From contig CAWBOY010000006.1 in assembly GCA_963790585.1 (NCBI GenBank), positions 434,001-498,000 on the forward strand: 64,000 bases of DNA, in the 5' to 3' direction. Numbering within the stretch: position 1 is the stretch's first letter; each line of letters starts with the position of its first letter. The notes beneath the pieces were generated by a model. The model saw only the letters and a program-made list of their open reading frames with translations, was not told the DNA's origin and did no database searches. Below are positions 54,893-64,000 of the stretch, in pieces. This stretch comes from CAWBOY01 sp963790585. GTDB taxonomy: Bacteria; Planctomycetota; Planctomycetia; Gemmatales; Gemmataceae. The translations under genes were made by a program, and so were the position numbers.

Positions 54893-57345
54893 TTATTTCC
54901 AAAGTCCCATTAACCAACGAAAAATGCCTGGCTTTTCACGAGTCCGACGACGAACACCTTCAGACAGGTGTCCATTAGTATCGGTTGTAGAGCCACTGCT
55001 GTTTAATAAAACATGGTTGTCGACGGATTTGTTCTCGGCGTCACTTTCAGTGTCCGCAGTGTAGCTAGCTTGGTAAGGATAGGCATACTGATAAGAATAG
55101 CCGCTGCCATAATAGCCGTAGCCATAGTTCCCGTAATAGCCATAGCCATAGGAACCACCATCCGTACCTTTGGCACCCCGGGAGCCAATGCCGTTCACGG
55201 CGATGCCGAGGACGTTGGCATCGATGGAATGGAGCATTTCCGTTGCTCGCTCGGCCGCTGGGCGTGCGTTTTTGGTTAAGCGGACCACCAAAAGCACGCC
55301 ATCGACGCGAGATGCCACCACGGATGGATCCGAGACAGCCAGCAGGGGTGGCGTATCGACGATGATATAGTCGTAGCGTGGGCGAAGCACTTCGAGCAAA
55401 TCAGAAAATCGGGGCAAGGTAAGAAGCTCGCCCGGGTTTTCTGGTCGCGGTCCGCAAGGCATTATAGCAAGGCCATAAGCTCCTGTCGGCTGAATCGCGT
55501 CGTCTGGCTCGCACTCGCCTTGCAACACGGTTGCAATGCCCTGCCGCGCGTTCACCTTGAAGAGCTTATGCTGGCGTGGACGGCGACAGTCAGCATCAAT
55601 CAGAAGGACCGATTTCCCTGACTGTGCAAGAGAAAGAGCGAGATTAGCAGCCAGCGTCGATTTGCCGTCACCTGTCACCGGACTCGTTACCTGAATGATT
55701 TTCTGAGAGGTGCCGCGTGTGCTGAATGCGACACTTGTTCGCAGACCGCGAAATGCTTCGGACTCCATAGACTTGGTGCGATGACCAACGCAGAGAGACG
55801 CATCCAAGTTCGGAAAGTCGGGAGACGTAGCCGCATCTGGATTGAAGGCGGCAATATGACCAAGAATTGGCAGCCCGAGGCGGCGCCGGATCTCGGCTGG
55901 CGAATGGAAACTTTTGTCACTCATCTCGGCGAGGTAGGACAGACCGACGCCGCACAATAATCCCATCAGGATGGTTGGAATCACACTGGCAAAGCGAGGC
56001 TCAATTCTTCCGCCAGGGCCTGCTGGATTGAGCGTGTCGACCCGGTAACCATCGATGTCTTTGTAAAGAAGAAGCATTTGCTTCAGAGCTTGTTGTAGGC
56101 TGTCGTGGTCTTGCTCCGCCCGAGTCAGCGCCCTCTTTAGGTCATCTTCCTCCTCATAAAAAGCCATTGAAGCCTGAAGCTGCTTTAATTCCGCCGCGTG
56201 GAGTGTTTTTAGTGATTTGAGCTCCGTTTCATTGCTTGCTATTTGCGCCGACTGCTTTCAATGTAAGCTTCTGGCGTGACACCAGCTTTGGTTCTGCTGA
56301 CCGGTTTAGGCTCAGGATCCATTTTCGCTAGTTCAGCGATGCGCTCGCGTATCAAGGCCATTTTCGTGCGTATCAACTTAAGATCCGGATGATTGTCCGC
56401 AACCGTTTTAGCCAACTCGGCTTCAGTTAGGACCAGTGGAAAGAGCAGGCCTTCGAGATCCGCGGTTGACTTGGCGTTTGGTGTTTGCTTTGCGACATCG
56501 TCCACGGCTCGCGGCAACGTTAACAGAGATGACGGATCCCTTTTCTCTGCTATGGCCGTTTGAATCTCTTTGATCTGGCTTAGTAGCTGATTATTTTCCA
56601 GGGTCAACTTCGAAATGCGGGCATCAATTGTCGCGAGTCGCTCCTGTTCGGGTAAGTTGCCGTTGACCAACCGAATCGGAAAGGACTTGTCCCCATCCCG
56701 GAGTTTCTTGCGGTCTTCACGAAGCTGCTTGATGATCTTGCTCAAGATCGTCATGGTTTCATTGATCTTATCGACGATTTTTTGATGGCCCGACTGGTAT
56801 CTGTCTTCGAGGAAAGCTTCATAGGTCTTTACGACTGCGTTAATGATCAGCGGACAGTCCGTACTAACCGTGCTTCGGCAGCTTATAGTCAAAATTGTGC
56901 TACCGTTGTTGGATGAGTTTGAAGGAGGCGCGGAAACCTGCAGACTACCCATAACAGCGCCTGTGGGATCCCCTCGGCCTTGGAAAGAGGCCAAATTAGC
57001 CAATTCGAACTTGCTGACGGCAAGAGAGATGATTTTCTGGCTGCTTATAATGTCCTTTTGGTAGGAACTATAATCGTCGTTGGCCGAACTGCTTCCCCGA
57101 TCCATGCTACCAGCGATAGGAATTGCTTCGGTTCTCTTGCGCGTAATGAGAACCTGGGCGGAAGACTGGTAAATGACAATGCGCTGGGAGTAGTCGAGAA
57201 CCGCCATAAAGGTGCCCAAGATCAGGCATAAAATTATGAGGCTCTTGTGCTTCCACGCCACTTGAAATAAGTTGAGCGAGCTCGAGAGTGGCGAAGCCAG
57301 GGCTTCAGCTGGCTTGGCTTCATGATTTAGGGATAACTTGGCCAC
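54893..57345 (-). CDS. Wzc-like polysaccharide tyrosine autokinase, one frameshift
   Basis: Bacterial tyrosine kinase controlling exopolysaccharide export. The first part (57345–56240) has the Wzz-type N-terminus (NLFQVAWKHKSLIILCLILG) and a periplasmic coiled coil. A base is missing near 56247, after which the frame continues as QIASNETELKSLKTLHAAEL, the second membrane segment (VIPTILMGLLCGVGLSYLAE), Walker A VTGDGKSTLAANLA, Walker A' LLIDADCRRP and Walker B YIIVDTPP. A tyrosine-rich tail follows (15 or more Tyr between about 55050 and 55170), the autophosphorylation cluster. Joined length is ~817 residues. No glycosyltransferase or Wza gene is adjacent here. Confidence 0.87.
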
Positions 57346-57782
57346 GATAGGCTTACCTCACGGAACGGAACCGCCGGGCAAAAAGACAGCGTCAGGACAC
57401 GGTCCATCATCCTATTGTGTCAAAAGATGTTCAAGTGTGCCAGGGGTGAGACGCCCATTCGCCCGAGAATCCCTGTCGGATTATCAAGTCTTATCGATTA
57501 TGTCGGGAAGCGCTCTCGCTTTAGTGTAAGGCACGGCGCGAGTTGGGCAATAACGTGTTCATTTTTACAGGTCCTGGGCGTGATACATAACCCCCTCGAC
57601 CGAATTCGCCTGGGATCATCTCACGATAGAGTTAGGCGCTCCGGCGGGAGTGTTCACAGGATCGTTACACGGATCTGCAGGTGCGGGGAGGTCTATTGGT
57701 GGTCCGAATGTCGTTGCGGCGCGGTGTAATTGCAGCGATAACGATAGAAGCGATAACGATAGACTTGCTGGAGGAGCCACCG
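57346..57782. other. intergenic region, no supported gene
   Basis: About 440 bp between the divergent tyrosine kinase and toxin–antitoxin genes. It has short hydrophilic open frames only. Tandem copies of a GATAACGATAGA-like unit at about 57738–57762 precede the antitoxin ribosome site and may be an operator or microrepeat. Confidence 0.4.
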
Positions 57783-57974
57783 ATGAAACCTAATCCCTCG
57801 AACCAGTCCGAGCCTTTCACCCGCGAACAAATTTCGCTGGACCTCCTCGAGTGGGCACGGCCAACATTCGATGAGCAAGAATTCGTGGCAGAGATCCGCG
57901 AGATCGAGTCGACTGGCGGCGTGTCGCTAGAGGACTTTATCTCTGAGGTCGAGACAAGAGCAACGGGCAAGTGA
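57783..57974 (+). CDS. putative antitoxin of a ParE-like module
   Basis: A 63-residue acidic protein (SNQSEPFTREQISLDLLEWA, then EFVAEIREIESTGGVSLEDF). Size, charge and position directly upstream of a ParE-like gene suggest an antitoxin, though no RHH or Phd motif is clear. ATG 57783 follows GGAGGAG by about 8 nt. Pairing is inferred from context. Confidence 0.55.
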   Translation: MKPNPSNQSEPFTREQISLDLLEWARPTFDEQEFVAEIREIESTGGVSLEDFISEVETRATGK

Positions 57975-57993
57975 GTACCTCTCCCTCCGACCC

Positions 57994-58251
57994 TTGCGGT
58001 ATCGCGTGTCGTACACGGAACGAGTGCGGCAGCGCTTGCTGGCTTTGGCTGATCTGGCCCGGACGCGCGGCGACGGCGAAGCGTCTGTCGTCGCGTTGAA
58101 TGAGTTTCACCGGCGGCTTTGCCTCTACCCCCAATTAGGGGAACCTCTGGTGGACCTAAAGCAGGAGGTCGATCAGGTCTGGATCGGAGTCGTCCGGCCC
58201 CTCGCCATGCGGTACGGGGTTTTGACGAGCGGCGGACAGTCATGGTTGTGA
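57994..58251 (+). CDS. RelE/ParE-like toxin, probable 3' frameshift
   Basis: The core YRVSYTERVRQRLLALADLA and the later LYPQLGEPLVDLKQEV, VWIGVVRPLAMRYGV look like the ParE/RelE fold. The present frame ends at TGA 58251 with an unlikely tail. If one T were restored in the GTTTTG run near 58220 it would continue FDERRTVMVVRLPILLP, the usual final strand, to TGA 58298. TTG 57994 is the apparent start; no good ribosome site is seen. It lies 19 bp after the antitoxin. Confidence 0.6.
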   Translation: MRYRVSYTERVRQRLLALADLARTRGDGEASVVALNEFHRRLCLYPQLGEPLVDLKQEVDQVWIGVVRPLAMRYGVLTSGGQSWL

Positions 58252-58551
58252 GGCTCCCCATCCTCCTCCCAAGGTCGGATCCCCAGCAAATAGAATGAAG
58301 GACTTGAGCGGGCGCAATTGGGAGAAAAAGAGGAAGCCGCTTGATGCTTCTACGGTTGAGGACGGAAAATTGCAGCCAGCAGGAGCTTGTTGAGGAACGA
58401 TTGCCATGATGGAGTTGTTAGGCTGCGGCAATCATCAGGGCAAATCGAGCTGCGCCCTCTTTGTGCGCCTCACGGATGCCGAAGCCGAATCAGCGGTTGC
58501 ATCCGACGGCGAAAAAGCAGCGGGGTCGTTCGGCGAACACGCAGAGGCGGG

Positions 58552-58743
58552 ATGCGGAATTTTCTGGTCGCGATCATTGGTATAGCTGTTGGAGTAACGG
58601 TCGCCATGTGGTTATTCGGCTCGCGCAAACCTACGGATCAACCCAACGTCGAGCTCGACGCGTATCAGCTGCTGCGCCAACGTGTGGTGCTGGTTCGCGG
58701 CCCCTTAGGCGGCGAGCAGGCCAAAGAGCTGAGTAACTACTGA
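58552..58743 (+). CDS. small single-pass membrane protein
   Basis: A 63-residue open frame: MRNFLVAIIGIAVGVTVAMW is a clear membrane anchor, followed by a short polar tail (SRKPTDQPNVELDAYQLLRQ). It ends 10 bp before the FGE-family gene and could be its membrane anchor partner, or a fragment of it. The ribosome site (GGCGGG) is weak. Low certainty. Confidence 0.4.
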   Translation: MRNFLVAIIGIAVGVTVAMWLFGSRKPTDQPNVELDAYQLLRQRVVLVRGPLGGEQAKELSNY

Positions 58744-58753
58744 CAAAAGGTCG

Positions 58754-59662
58754 ATGTGCGCACGCATACCGCCGGAGGAAAAAAATCGCACCATCATTGA
58801 ATCAAGGACATTACCCTCGTTAAAACTTGTGCTAGTTAAGGCTAAGGGTAAGGCGTTTACGATGGGCTCACCTCGAGATGAGGTGGGCCGAACTCGAGAT
58901 GGAATTGAGCATCAGGTAACACTTAGCACGGATTACTATCTCGGAGTCACCACGGTGACGCGCGGCCAGTTTGCGAGTTTTGTGAAGAGTTCCAGTTATC
59001 AAACGGAAGCCGAAAATGGCGCGATCGATTCCATCATCGTTGGCTGGGATGAAGGTAATAAATCGACTGCTGAGAACAAGAAGCACAGCTGGCGGAATCC
59101 TGGATTTCCGCAAACGGACGAGCATCCAGTAGTGAATGTGACATGGAACGACACGGTGGCATTCTGCAAGTGGCTAAGTTGTAAGGATGGTAGAGTGTAT
59201 CGATTGCCCACCGAGGCGCAGTGGGAGTATGCCTGTCGCGCTGAAAGCCGGACGCGGTTCAATTTTGGGAATGACGACGAGGACTTGGTAAAGAATGGAA
59301 ACGTGGCAGATGCCTCGCTCCGAAAGTTAGCTAAGACCACAAGAGGAATCAAGGGTGACGATGGTTATGCTTTTTCTTCACCAGTCGGCAAATTTCGGGA
59401 AAACGCATTTGGTTTGTTGGATATGCACGGGAATGTGTGGCAATGGTGTTCTGACTTATATGGCCCGTACTCCAAAGAAGCCGTCACCGATCCAGAAGGC
59501 GGAGATGAGACTGTAGCCGATCGTTTTTCATTACGCATGGCACGTGGTGGAAGCTGGATTGACGAAGCGGACTATTGTCGATCTTCGAAGCGAAAGGCTT
59601 TCGGTCCTGGACCGGTTTCCGTCTGTTATCTCGGCTTTCGTATCGCTGCTGCCGTCAAATGA
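58754..59662 (+). CDS. formylglycine-generating enzyme (SUMF1/FGE-sulfatase) family protein
   Basis: FGE-sulfatase fold of 302 residues. Characteristic segments are FTMGSPRDEVGRTRDGIEHQ, GVTTVTRGQFASFV, HPVVNVTWNDTVAFCKWLS, YRLPTEAQWEYACRA, NAFGLLDMHGNVWQWCSDLY and ARGGSWIDEADYCRSSKRK, ending CYLGFRIA. True FGEs oxidise a sulfatase cysteine; the catalytic Cys pair is not clearly present, so it could be a non-enzymatic binding member, common in planctomycetes. No signal peptide from ATG 58754. No sulfatase gene is adjacent. Confidence 0.85.
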   Translation: MCARIPPEEKNRTIIESRTLPSLKLVLVKAKGKAFTMGSPRDEVGRTRDGIEHQVTLSTDYYLGVTTVTRGQFASFVKSSSYQTEAENGAIDSIIVGWDEGNKSTAENKKHSWRNPGFPQTDEHPVVNVTWNDTVAFCKWLSCKDGRVYRLPTEAQWEYACRAESRTRFNFGNDDEDLVKNGNVADASLRKLAKTTRGIKGDDGYAFSSPVGKFRENAFGLLDMHGNVWQWCSDLYGPYSKEAVTDPEGGDETVADRFSLRMARGGSWIDEADYCRSSKRKAFGPGPVSVCYLGFRIAAAVK

Positions 59663-60322
59663 GAAAGCAAAGTAGAGTGGAGACGTGGAGTCGGGATTTA
59701 AGCGTGGTCTATCGATAGCCGAGACGGAAAACAGTGCTATATCCCAATGAGACGACCCGGAATCTACGGACGCAGTGCGCCGATATACGTTATGGCTTCA
59801 TAAGAGATATTGTTAGCATCTTACTCGGGCCACGAGCTTACCTCTCTCATTGGTTTGATCACCTTGTCGCCATACTCGCATATCAGGGGAGCGACCCCAT
59901 GGTGCCTTATCAGGCGTTGGTGATCCGAGAGAGCGGCATGCTTTTCTAAGGGTTTGCCCCTTGACGACGTTAGGCGTTCTCGGTTCGTGGACTTGGTTCA
60001 GCGGCCTGCTGACGCTCGCCGAGCGCGAGGAACTCGCCGCGCTAGTTTCCTGGGGCTACCGCATCTCTCTGTTGCGCACGGGAATTGCTTATCCTCGGTC
60101 GCAAGCCATGAGCCGGCCTTAGGCGGAAATCATCCGTTTGATCGAGGAACGCGCTAATGGCCATTGCTAATACAGTCGGATGGCGAGGATAACTACAGTG
60201 TGCTTTGTTTCACGACGAACCATCCCGAATCTGTATTTTGGTCCCAATTGATTTCGTTCAAATTCCCGTTTTCGATGTGCGACGACACTTCACTAGATCG
60301 CAAGCGCTACCCACCCCGTCGC
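59663..60322. other. intergenic region with a possible short coding remnant
   Basis: About 660 bp with no intact gene. Between about 60003 and 60165 on the + strand one frame reads LTLAEREELAALVSWGYRIS, then, after an in-frame TAG at ~60120, AEIIRLIEERANG. It looks protein-like but is too short and interrupted to name. Confidence 0.4.
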
Positions 60323-60799
60323 CTATTCCTGTTCTTTTGGTAGCGGCACTTTGGCGTCTGTGAGTACCTCGGAGAGCACCTTGCCCGGCGCGCTCGTCGT
60401 CAGAAAGCTGCCGACCCGTTTGTCCCCAGAATAGCAGGTAGCCGACAGGCACTCGAAGCAGATCACAATGTCGAAGACTTCTTTGTCTCGAACGACGCGC
60501 AGGCCGTGGCGCGGGTTGAAACAGGCGGCCACCATTCCGTTGCTTGCCTTGCGACCCTTCTCAACAGCGGACCAAACTTTTTTTAGCTGATCGTCTTTCA
60601 ACGTCGTCTTGCCGAGCACTTTCCAACCATGAAAATTGTCGTCTCCTTTGTAGCCGTGCCCGGGATCTAGCGAATATAGCGTAACTTCCGTCGCCTTCTC
60701 AAAGGCTGCGCTGACGTCTTTTGGCAAGTCGTTGTCGACGGCCGTGCAACCGACCGTCGCCGCTGCAAGGCAGACAGGGATCGCAGTGTGCATCATCAT
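60323..60799 (-). CDS. putative secreted lipoprotein, conserved hypothetical
   Basis: A 158-residue protein. The start MMMHTAIPVCLAAATVGCTA has a lipobox-like AATVGC. The mature part has FEKATEVTLYSLDPGHGYKG, FHGWKVLGKTTLKDDQLKK, MVAACFNPRHGLRVVRDKE and VICFECLSATCYSG, with several cysteines. I recall this layout as common in planctomycetes; its function is not known. ATG 60799 is set by AAAGGAG 5 nt upstream. Confidence 0.7.
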   Translation of the reverse strand: MMMHTAIPVCLAAATVGCTAVDNDLPKDVSAAFEKATEVTLYSLDPGHGYKGDDNFHGWKVLGKTTLKDDQLKKVWSAVEKGRKASNGMVAACFNPRHGLRVVRDKEVFDIVICFECLSATCYSGDKRVGSFLTTSAPGKVLSEVLTDAKVPLPKEQE

Positions 60800-61083
60800 G
60801 GGGTCTCCTTTTTGAGATCCGATCGCGTCAGAAGCGACGGCCACGTTCCGCGGCGCTTGCTCGGTCGAGAGCCCGGCACGACTCCCGCCGTCAGCAGAAC
60901 CCCGTCCGACAACACGCAGCGGGGTTCCAATTCTTCGAGGAACAGACGCAAAGGCAGCGCCAACCCCCTCCGGCAGGTACGCCGCGACGTAATGCTTGTG
61001 TTTCGGAGGTTCACGCTCTCAGAAGACGAAATCATGGGCGGTTCCAATAAGTGAAGCAGGTCCCGTTCCGATTCAGGCCGCAT
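60796..61083 (-). pseudogene. N-terminal remnant of a planctomycete surface protein (LEPR-type motif)
   Basis: About 95 codons. The recognisable part is ALPLRLFLEELEPRCVLSDG, the planctomycete N-terminal motif also seen in proteins A, B and C (LEDRLVPA, LESRYAPSA, LEERLTPA). After ~30 further residues without repeats it stops, overlapping the ATG of the downstream lipoprotein gene. Probably a truncated former giant gene. Confidence 0.55.
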
Positions 61084-61405
61084 GGCCCAGAGATGTCACA
61101 CACAAGACGCAACGCCAATACTACACACCGGCGTTTACAAATCAAAACAATTCAAAGGAAAAGTATCTCATAGCGCTGGCGCGTAAGAAGGCCAACCACG
61201 AATAACACGAATAACACGAAAGGGAAAGCAAGATGCAGAGGGGAGCGGTGGAGCGTCCAGGGACCAACGCTCATGTCAGGGCCTGGCGGGCTCGGATGCG
61301 CTTGATTAAGTCGGGAATCCTTGGAGCTTCCTACTTGTAGAGTCGTCACGCCCGGGCCATAATCTCGTTATCTTTCTAAGGAATTGCCGTTTCCGGGAGG
61401 TGCTC
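61084..61405. other. intergenic region, no supported gene
   Basis: About 320 bp between divergent genes, upstream of the VPS10/BNR gene. A tandem CACGAATAACACGAATAACA microrepeat lies at about 61197–61216. No convincing gene. Confidence 0.4.
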
Positions 61406-64000
61406 GTGTCCCCCATCCGATATTTGATGTCTCTCCTATGTCTTCTGTTCGCCGTCGTCGCTACGTCGGTTCATGCCGCTGAAGACCCGATCCGGCCCAA
61501 TCTTTATTCCGGTCTACAATGGCGCATGATTGGCCCGTTTCGTGGCGGGCGAACGGTAGGGGCCACCGGCGTACCGAGTCGGCCCTTCGAGTTTTATGTC
61601 GGCGTCAACAACGGCGGGGTTTGGAAGACGACCGATGCTGGCCGGACCTGGAAGCCGATCTTCGACGATCAACCGACCGGATCGGTCGGCGCGTTGGCTG
61701 TGTCGGAGTCGAATCCGGACATCATCTATGTCGGCAGCGGCGAGGGCTTGCAGCGGCCTGATCTGTCGACCGGCGATGGCGTTTACAAATCGACCGACGG
61801 CGGCAAAACCTGGAAAAACATGGGGCTGCGCGACGGTCAGCAGATCTCGGCGGTCATCATCGATCCGAAAGATCCCGATCGCGTCTTTGTCGCCGTGCTG
61901 GGTCATCCGTATGGCCCGAACAAGGAACGCGGCGTCTATCGTACCACCGATGGCGGCAAGACTTGGGAAAAGGTGCTGGGAAAGGACGAGAATACCGGAG
62001 CGGTCGCTCTGGCTTTCGATCCGACGAATGCCAAGACTATCTACGCCGTCGTCTGGGAGGCGCGCCAAGGGCCCTGGGAAAATGGCGCCTGGCAGGGGGC
62101 GAACAGCGGGCTCTTCAAATCGACCGATGGCGGCACGACCTGGAAGCCATTGACCAAGGGCCTGCCGACCGCGGCCGAGCGGCTCGGCCGCATCGGCATC
62201 GGCATCGCGCCGAGCGATCCCGAATCGGATCTATGCCGTGGTCGATGCCCCGCAGCGCGGCGGCATCTTCCGCTCCGACGATGCGGGCGAAAGCTGGGTC
62301 CGCGTCAGCAACGAAGCACGCACCTGGGGCCGCGGCTCCGACTTCGCCGAGGTCAAAGTCGATCCTAAGAATAAAGAGGTCATCTATGTCGCCAATACCT
62401 CCGCCTATCGCTCGACCGATGGCGGGGCGACCTTCACGGCCTTTCGAGGCGCACCCGGCGGCGACGATTCGCATACATTCTGGATCAATCCCGACAACCC
62501 GCAAGATCATCCTCCTCGCCGGCGATCAGGGGGCGATCGTCACCCTCAATGGCGGCGAAACCTGGAGTTCGTGGTACAACCAGCCGACGGCCCAGTTTTA
62601 TCATGTCATCACCGACAATCAATTTCCCTATTGGGTCTATGGCGGCCAACAAGAAAGCGGCTCGGTCGGCACCTCCAGTCGCGGGCCGCATGGCCAAATC
62701 ACCTTCCGCGAGTGGTACCCGGTCGGCGTCGAGGAATATGGCTATGTCGCTCCCGATCCGCTCAATCCGAACTTGATCTATGGCGGCAAGGCAACGTGCT
62801 TCGACAGGACCACGGGCCAAACGCGCGACGTCGCGCCGGAGGCGCTGCGGAGCGGTAAATATCGCTTCCTGCGCACCGCGCCCCTGTTGTTTTCCACTGT
62901 CGATCCGAAAGCGCTGTTCCTGGCCGGCAACGTATTGTTCAAGACCCGCGACGGCGGCAATCATTGGGACATCATCAGCCCCGACCTGACACGTGAGAAG
63001 CCGGAAGTGCCGGAGAGCATTGGCATCTATCGCACGCCCGAGATGGCGAATCAGCCGCGCCGCGGCGTCATCTACACGGTCGCTCCGTCTCATAAGGACG
63101 TCAATGTCATTTGGGCCGGCACGGACGATGGCCTGATTCATGTGACGCGCGACGGCGGCAAAAAGTGGGACAACGTCACGCCGCCCGACCTGTCGCCGTG
63201 GAGCAAGGTCTCGCTTATGGACGCGGGCCATTTCGACACGCAGACCGCCTACGCCGCCGTCAACCGCATCCGCCTCGACGACATGAAGCCGCATATTTAC
63301 CGCACCCACGATGGCGGCAAGACCTGGCAGGAGATCGTCCGTGGTTTGCCGATCAACGCTCCGATCAATGTCGTGCGCGAGGATCCGAGCGCGGAAGGGG
63401 CTCTTATTCGCCGGCACGGAACGGGCCGTCTTCGTCTCCTTCAATGACGGCGACGACTGGCACCCCTTGCGGCTCAACATGCCGGCCACCTCGATCCGCG
63501 ATCTCGTCGTTCACGATGACGACATCGTCGTCGGCACCCATGGCCGTTCGTTCTGGATCCTCGATGACATCACCCCGCTTCGCCAAATCGATGCGAAAAT
63601 GGCGGCGGCCGACGTCGTCCTCTATAAGCCGCAAACGGCCCATCGCGTGCATTGGAATCTCAATACCGACACGCCTTTGCCCCAGGAGGAGCCAGGCGGT
63701 CAAAATCCGCCCGATGGCGCGATCCTCAATTACTATCTCAAAGAGACGGCCACCGGTCCCGGTCACTCTGGAAATCCTCGACTCCAAGGGCAAGCAGGTG
63801 CGCAAGTACTGCCAGCGCCGACAAGCCGGAGATCGTCGATGCCAAAAGTCTCGATATACCAACCTACTGGATTCGCCCGCCGCAGATCCTCTCGAACGAG
63901 GCGGGCGGGCATCGTTTCATCTGGGATTTGCATTACACCCCGCCCGAGGGGCCGCGGCGCTTTCCGATGACGGCCATTTACCACAATACCCCAAGCGAAC
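61406..64000 (+). CDS. secreted VPS10/BNR-repeat (sortilin-like) protein, five frameshifts, runs off the window
   Basis: Exported beta-propeller protein. A signal peptide (LMSLLCLLFAVVATSVHA) is followed by LQWRMIGPFRGGRTVGATG, and about ten Asp-box repeats such as TTDAGRTWKP, STDGGKTWKN, TTDGGKTWEK and THDGGKTWQE, as in sortilin-like VPS10 domains. Later parts include HGRSFWILDDITPLRQ and FIWDLHYTPPEGP. Extra bases near 62225, 62502, 63400, 63759 and 63812 break the frame; correcting each restores a continuous protein. GTG 61406, with GGGAGG about 5 nt upstream, is the likely start; the 3' end lies beyond 64000. Relatives are often annotated as glycosyl hydrolases without proof. Confidence 0.85.

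Noticed and set aside
60003..60165. Protein-like fragment LTLAEREELAALVSWGYRIS…
   Set aside because: It is short, interrupted by TAG and has no start; recorded only as a possible remnant.

Overview
The window looks like a chromosomal segment of a planctomycete (Planctomycetota, possibly the Gemmatales side; the order is an inference). Signs are large secreted proteins opening with a short 'LExLEdRxxP'-type motif (three complete or frameshifted genes and one short remnant), a TolQ/TolR-like set with long coiled-coil and low-complexity tails, a redoxin–cytochrome c–copper monooxygenase fusion, an FGE-sulfatase family protein, a VPS10/BNR protein, and several small families I associate with planctomycetes. 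GC is moderately high and genes are mostly single or in short operons.

Layout. 0–7.5 kb: acyltransferase and GT4 glycosyltransferase, FIST sensor protein, tRNA-Arg(ACG) with a near-consensus promoter, HIT hydrolase, RNase HII-like protein, acetolactate synthase small subunit. 7.6–14.4 kb: redoxin/cytochrome fusion, then an accessory stretch with a broken alpha/beta hydrolase, two Rpn-type PD-(D/E)XK genes, a large SAP-domain nuclease, and a 225-bp nested palindrome. 14.4–23.5 kb: PutA, a Ser/Thr kinase, a phosphoesterase-like protein, an alcohol dehydrogenase remnant, a FixL-like PAS histidine kinase with an NtrC-type regulator, and a CBS protein. 24.4–35.4 kb: surface protein A, GH5-like protein, and an RND efflux system (TolC, permease, adaptor). 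35.7–39.7 kb: ferredoxin–MBL fusion, zinc-ribbon protein, M24 peptidase, Rho. 39.8–49.7 kb: giant surface proteins B and C in tandem. 49.8–57.3 kb: TolQ/TolR-like three-gene operon and a Wzc-like tyrosine autokinase. 57.8–64 kb: a toxin–antitoxin-like pair, FGE-family protein, lipoprotein, and a VPS10/BNR protein running off the end.

How they fit together. Much of the right half is cell-envelope biology: three secreted proteins sharing one C-terminal repeat module, an ion-driven inner-membrane complex, an exopolysaccharide kinase and a tripartite efflux pump. The least familiar elements are the A/B/C surface-protein family (five about 45-residue 'AYLYD…GF' repeats ending in a conserved W-H) and the SAP-plus-nuclease protein.

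Caution on quality. Many recognisable genes (PutA, the Ser/Thr kinase, the NtrC-like regulator, surface protein A, M24 peptidase, Rho, the tyrosine kinase, the ParE-like toxin, VPS10) are interrupted by single-base indels, mostly one extra base, while about 21 kb of other genes have none. I annotate them as one gene each and give the break points. They are more likely consensus errors than biology, but this cannot be settled from the sequence alone.
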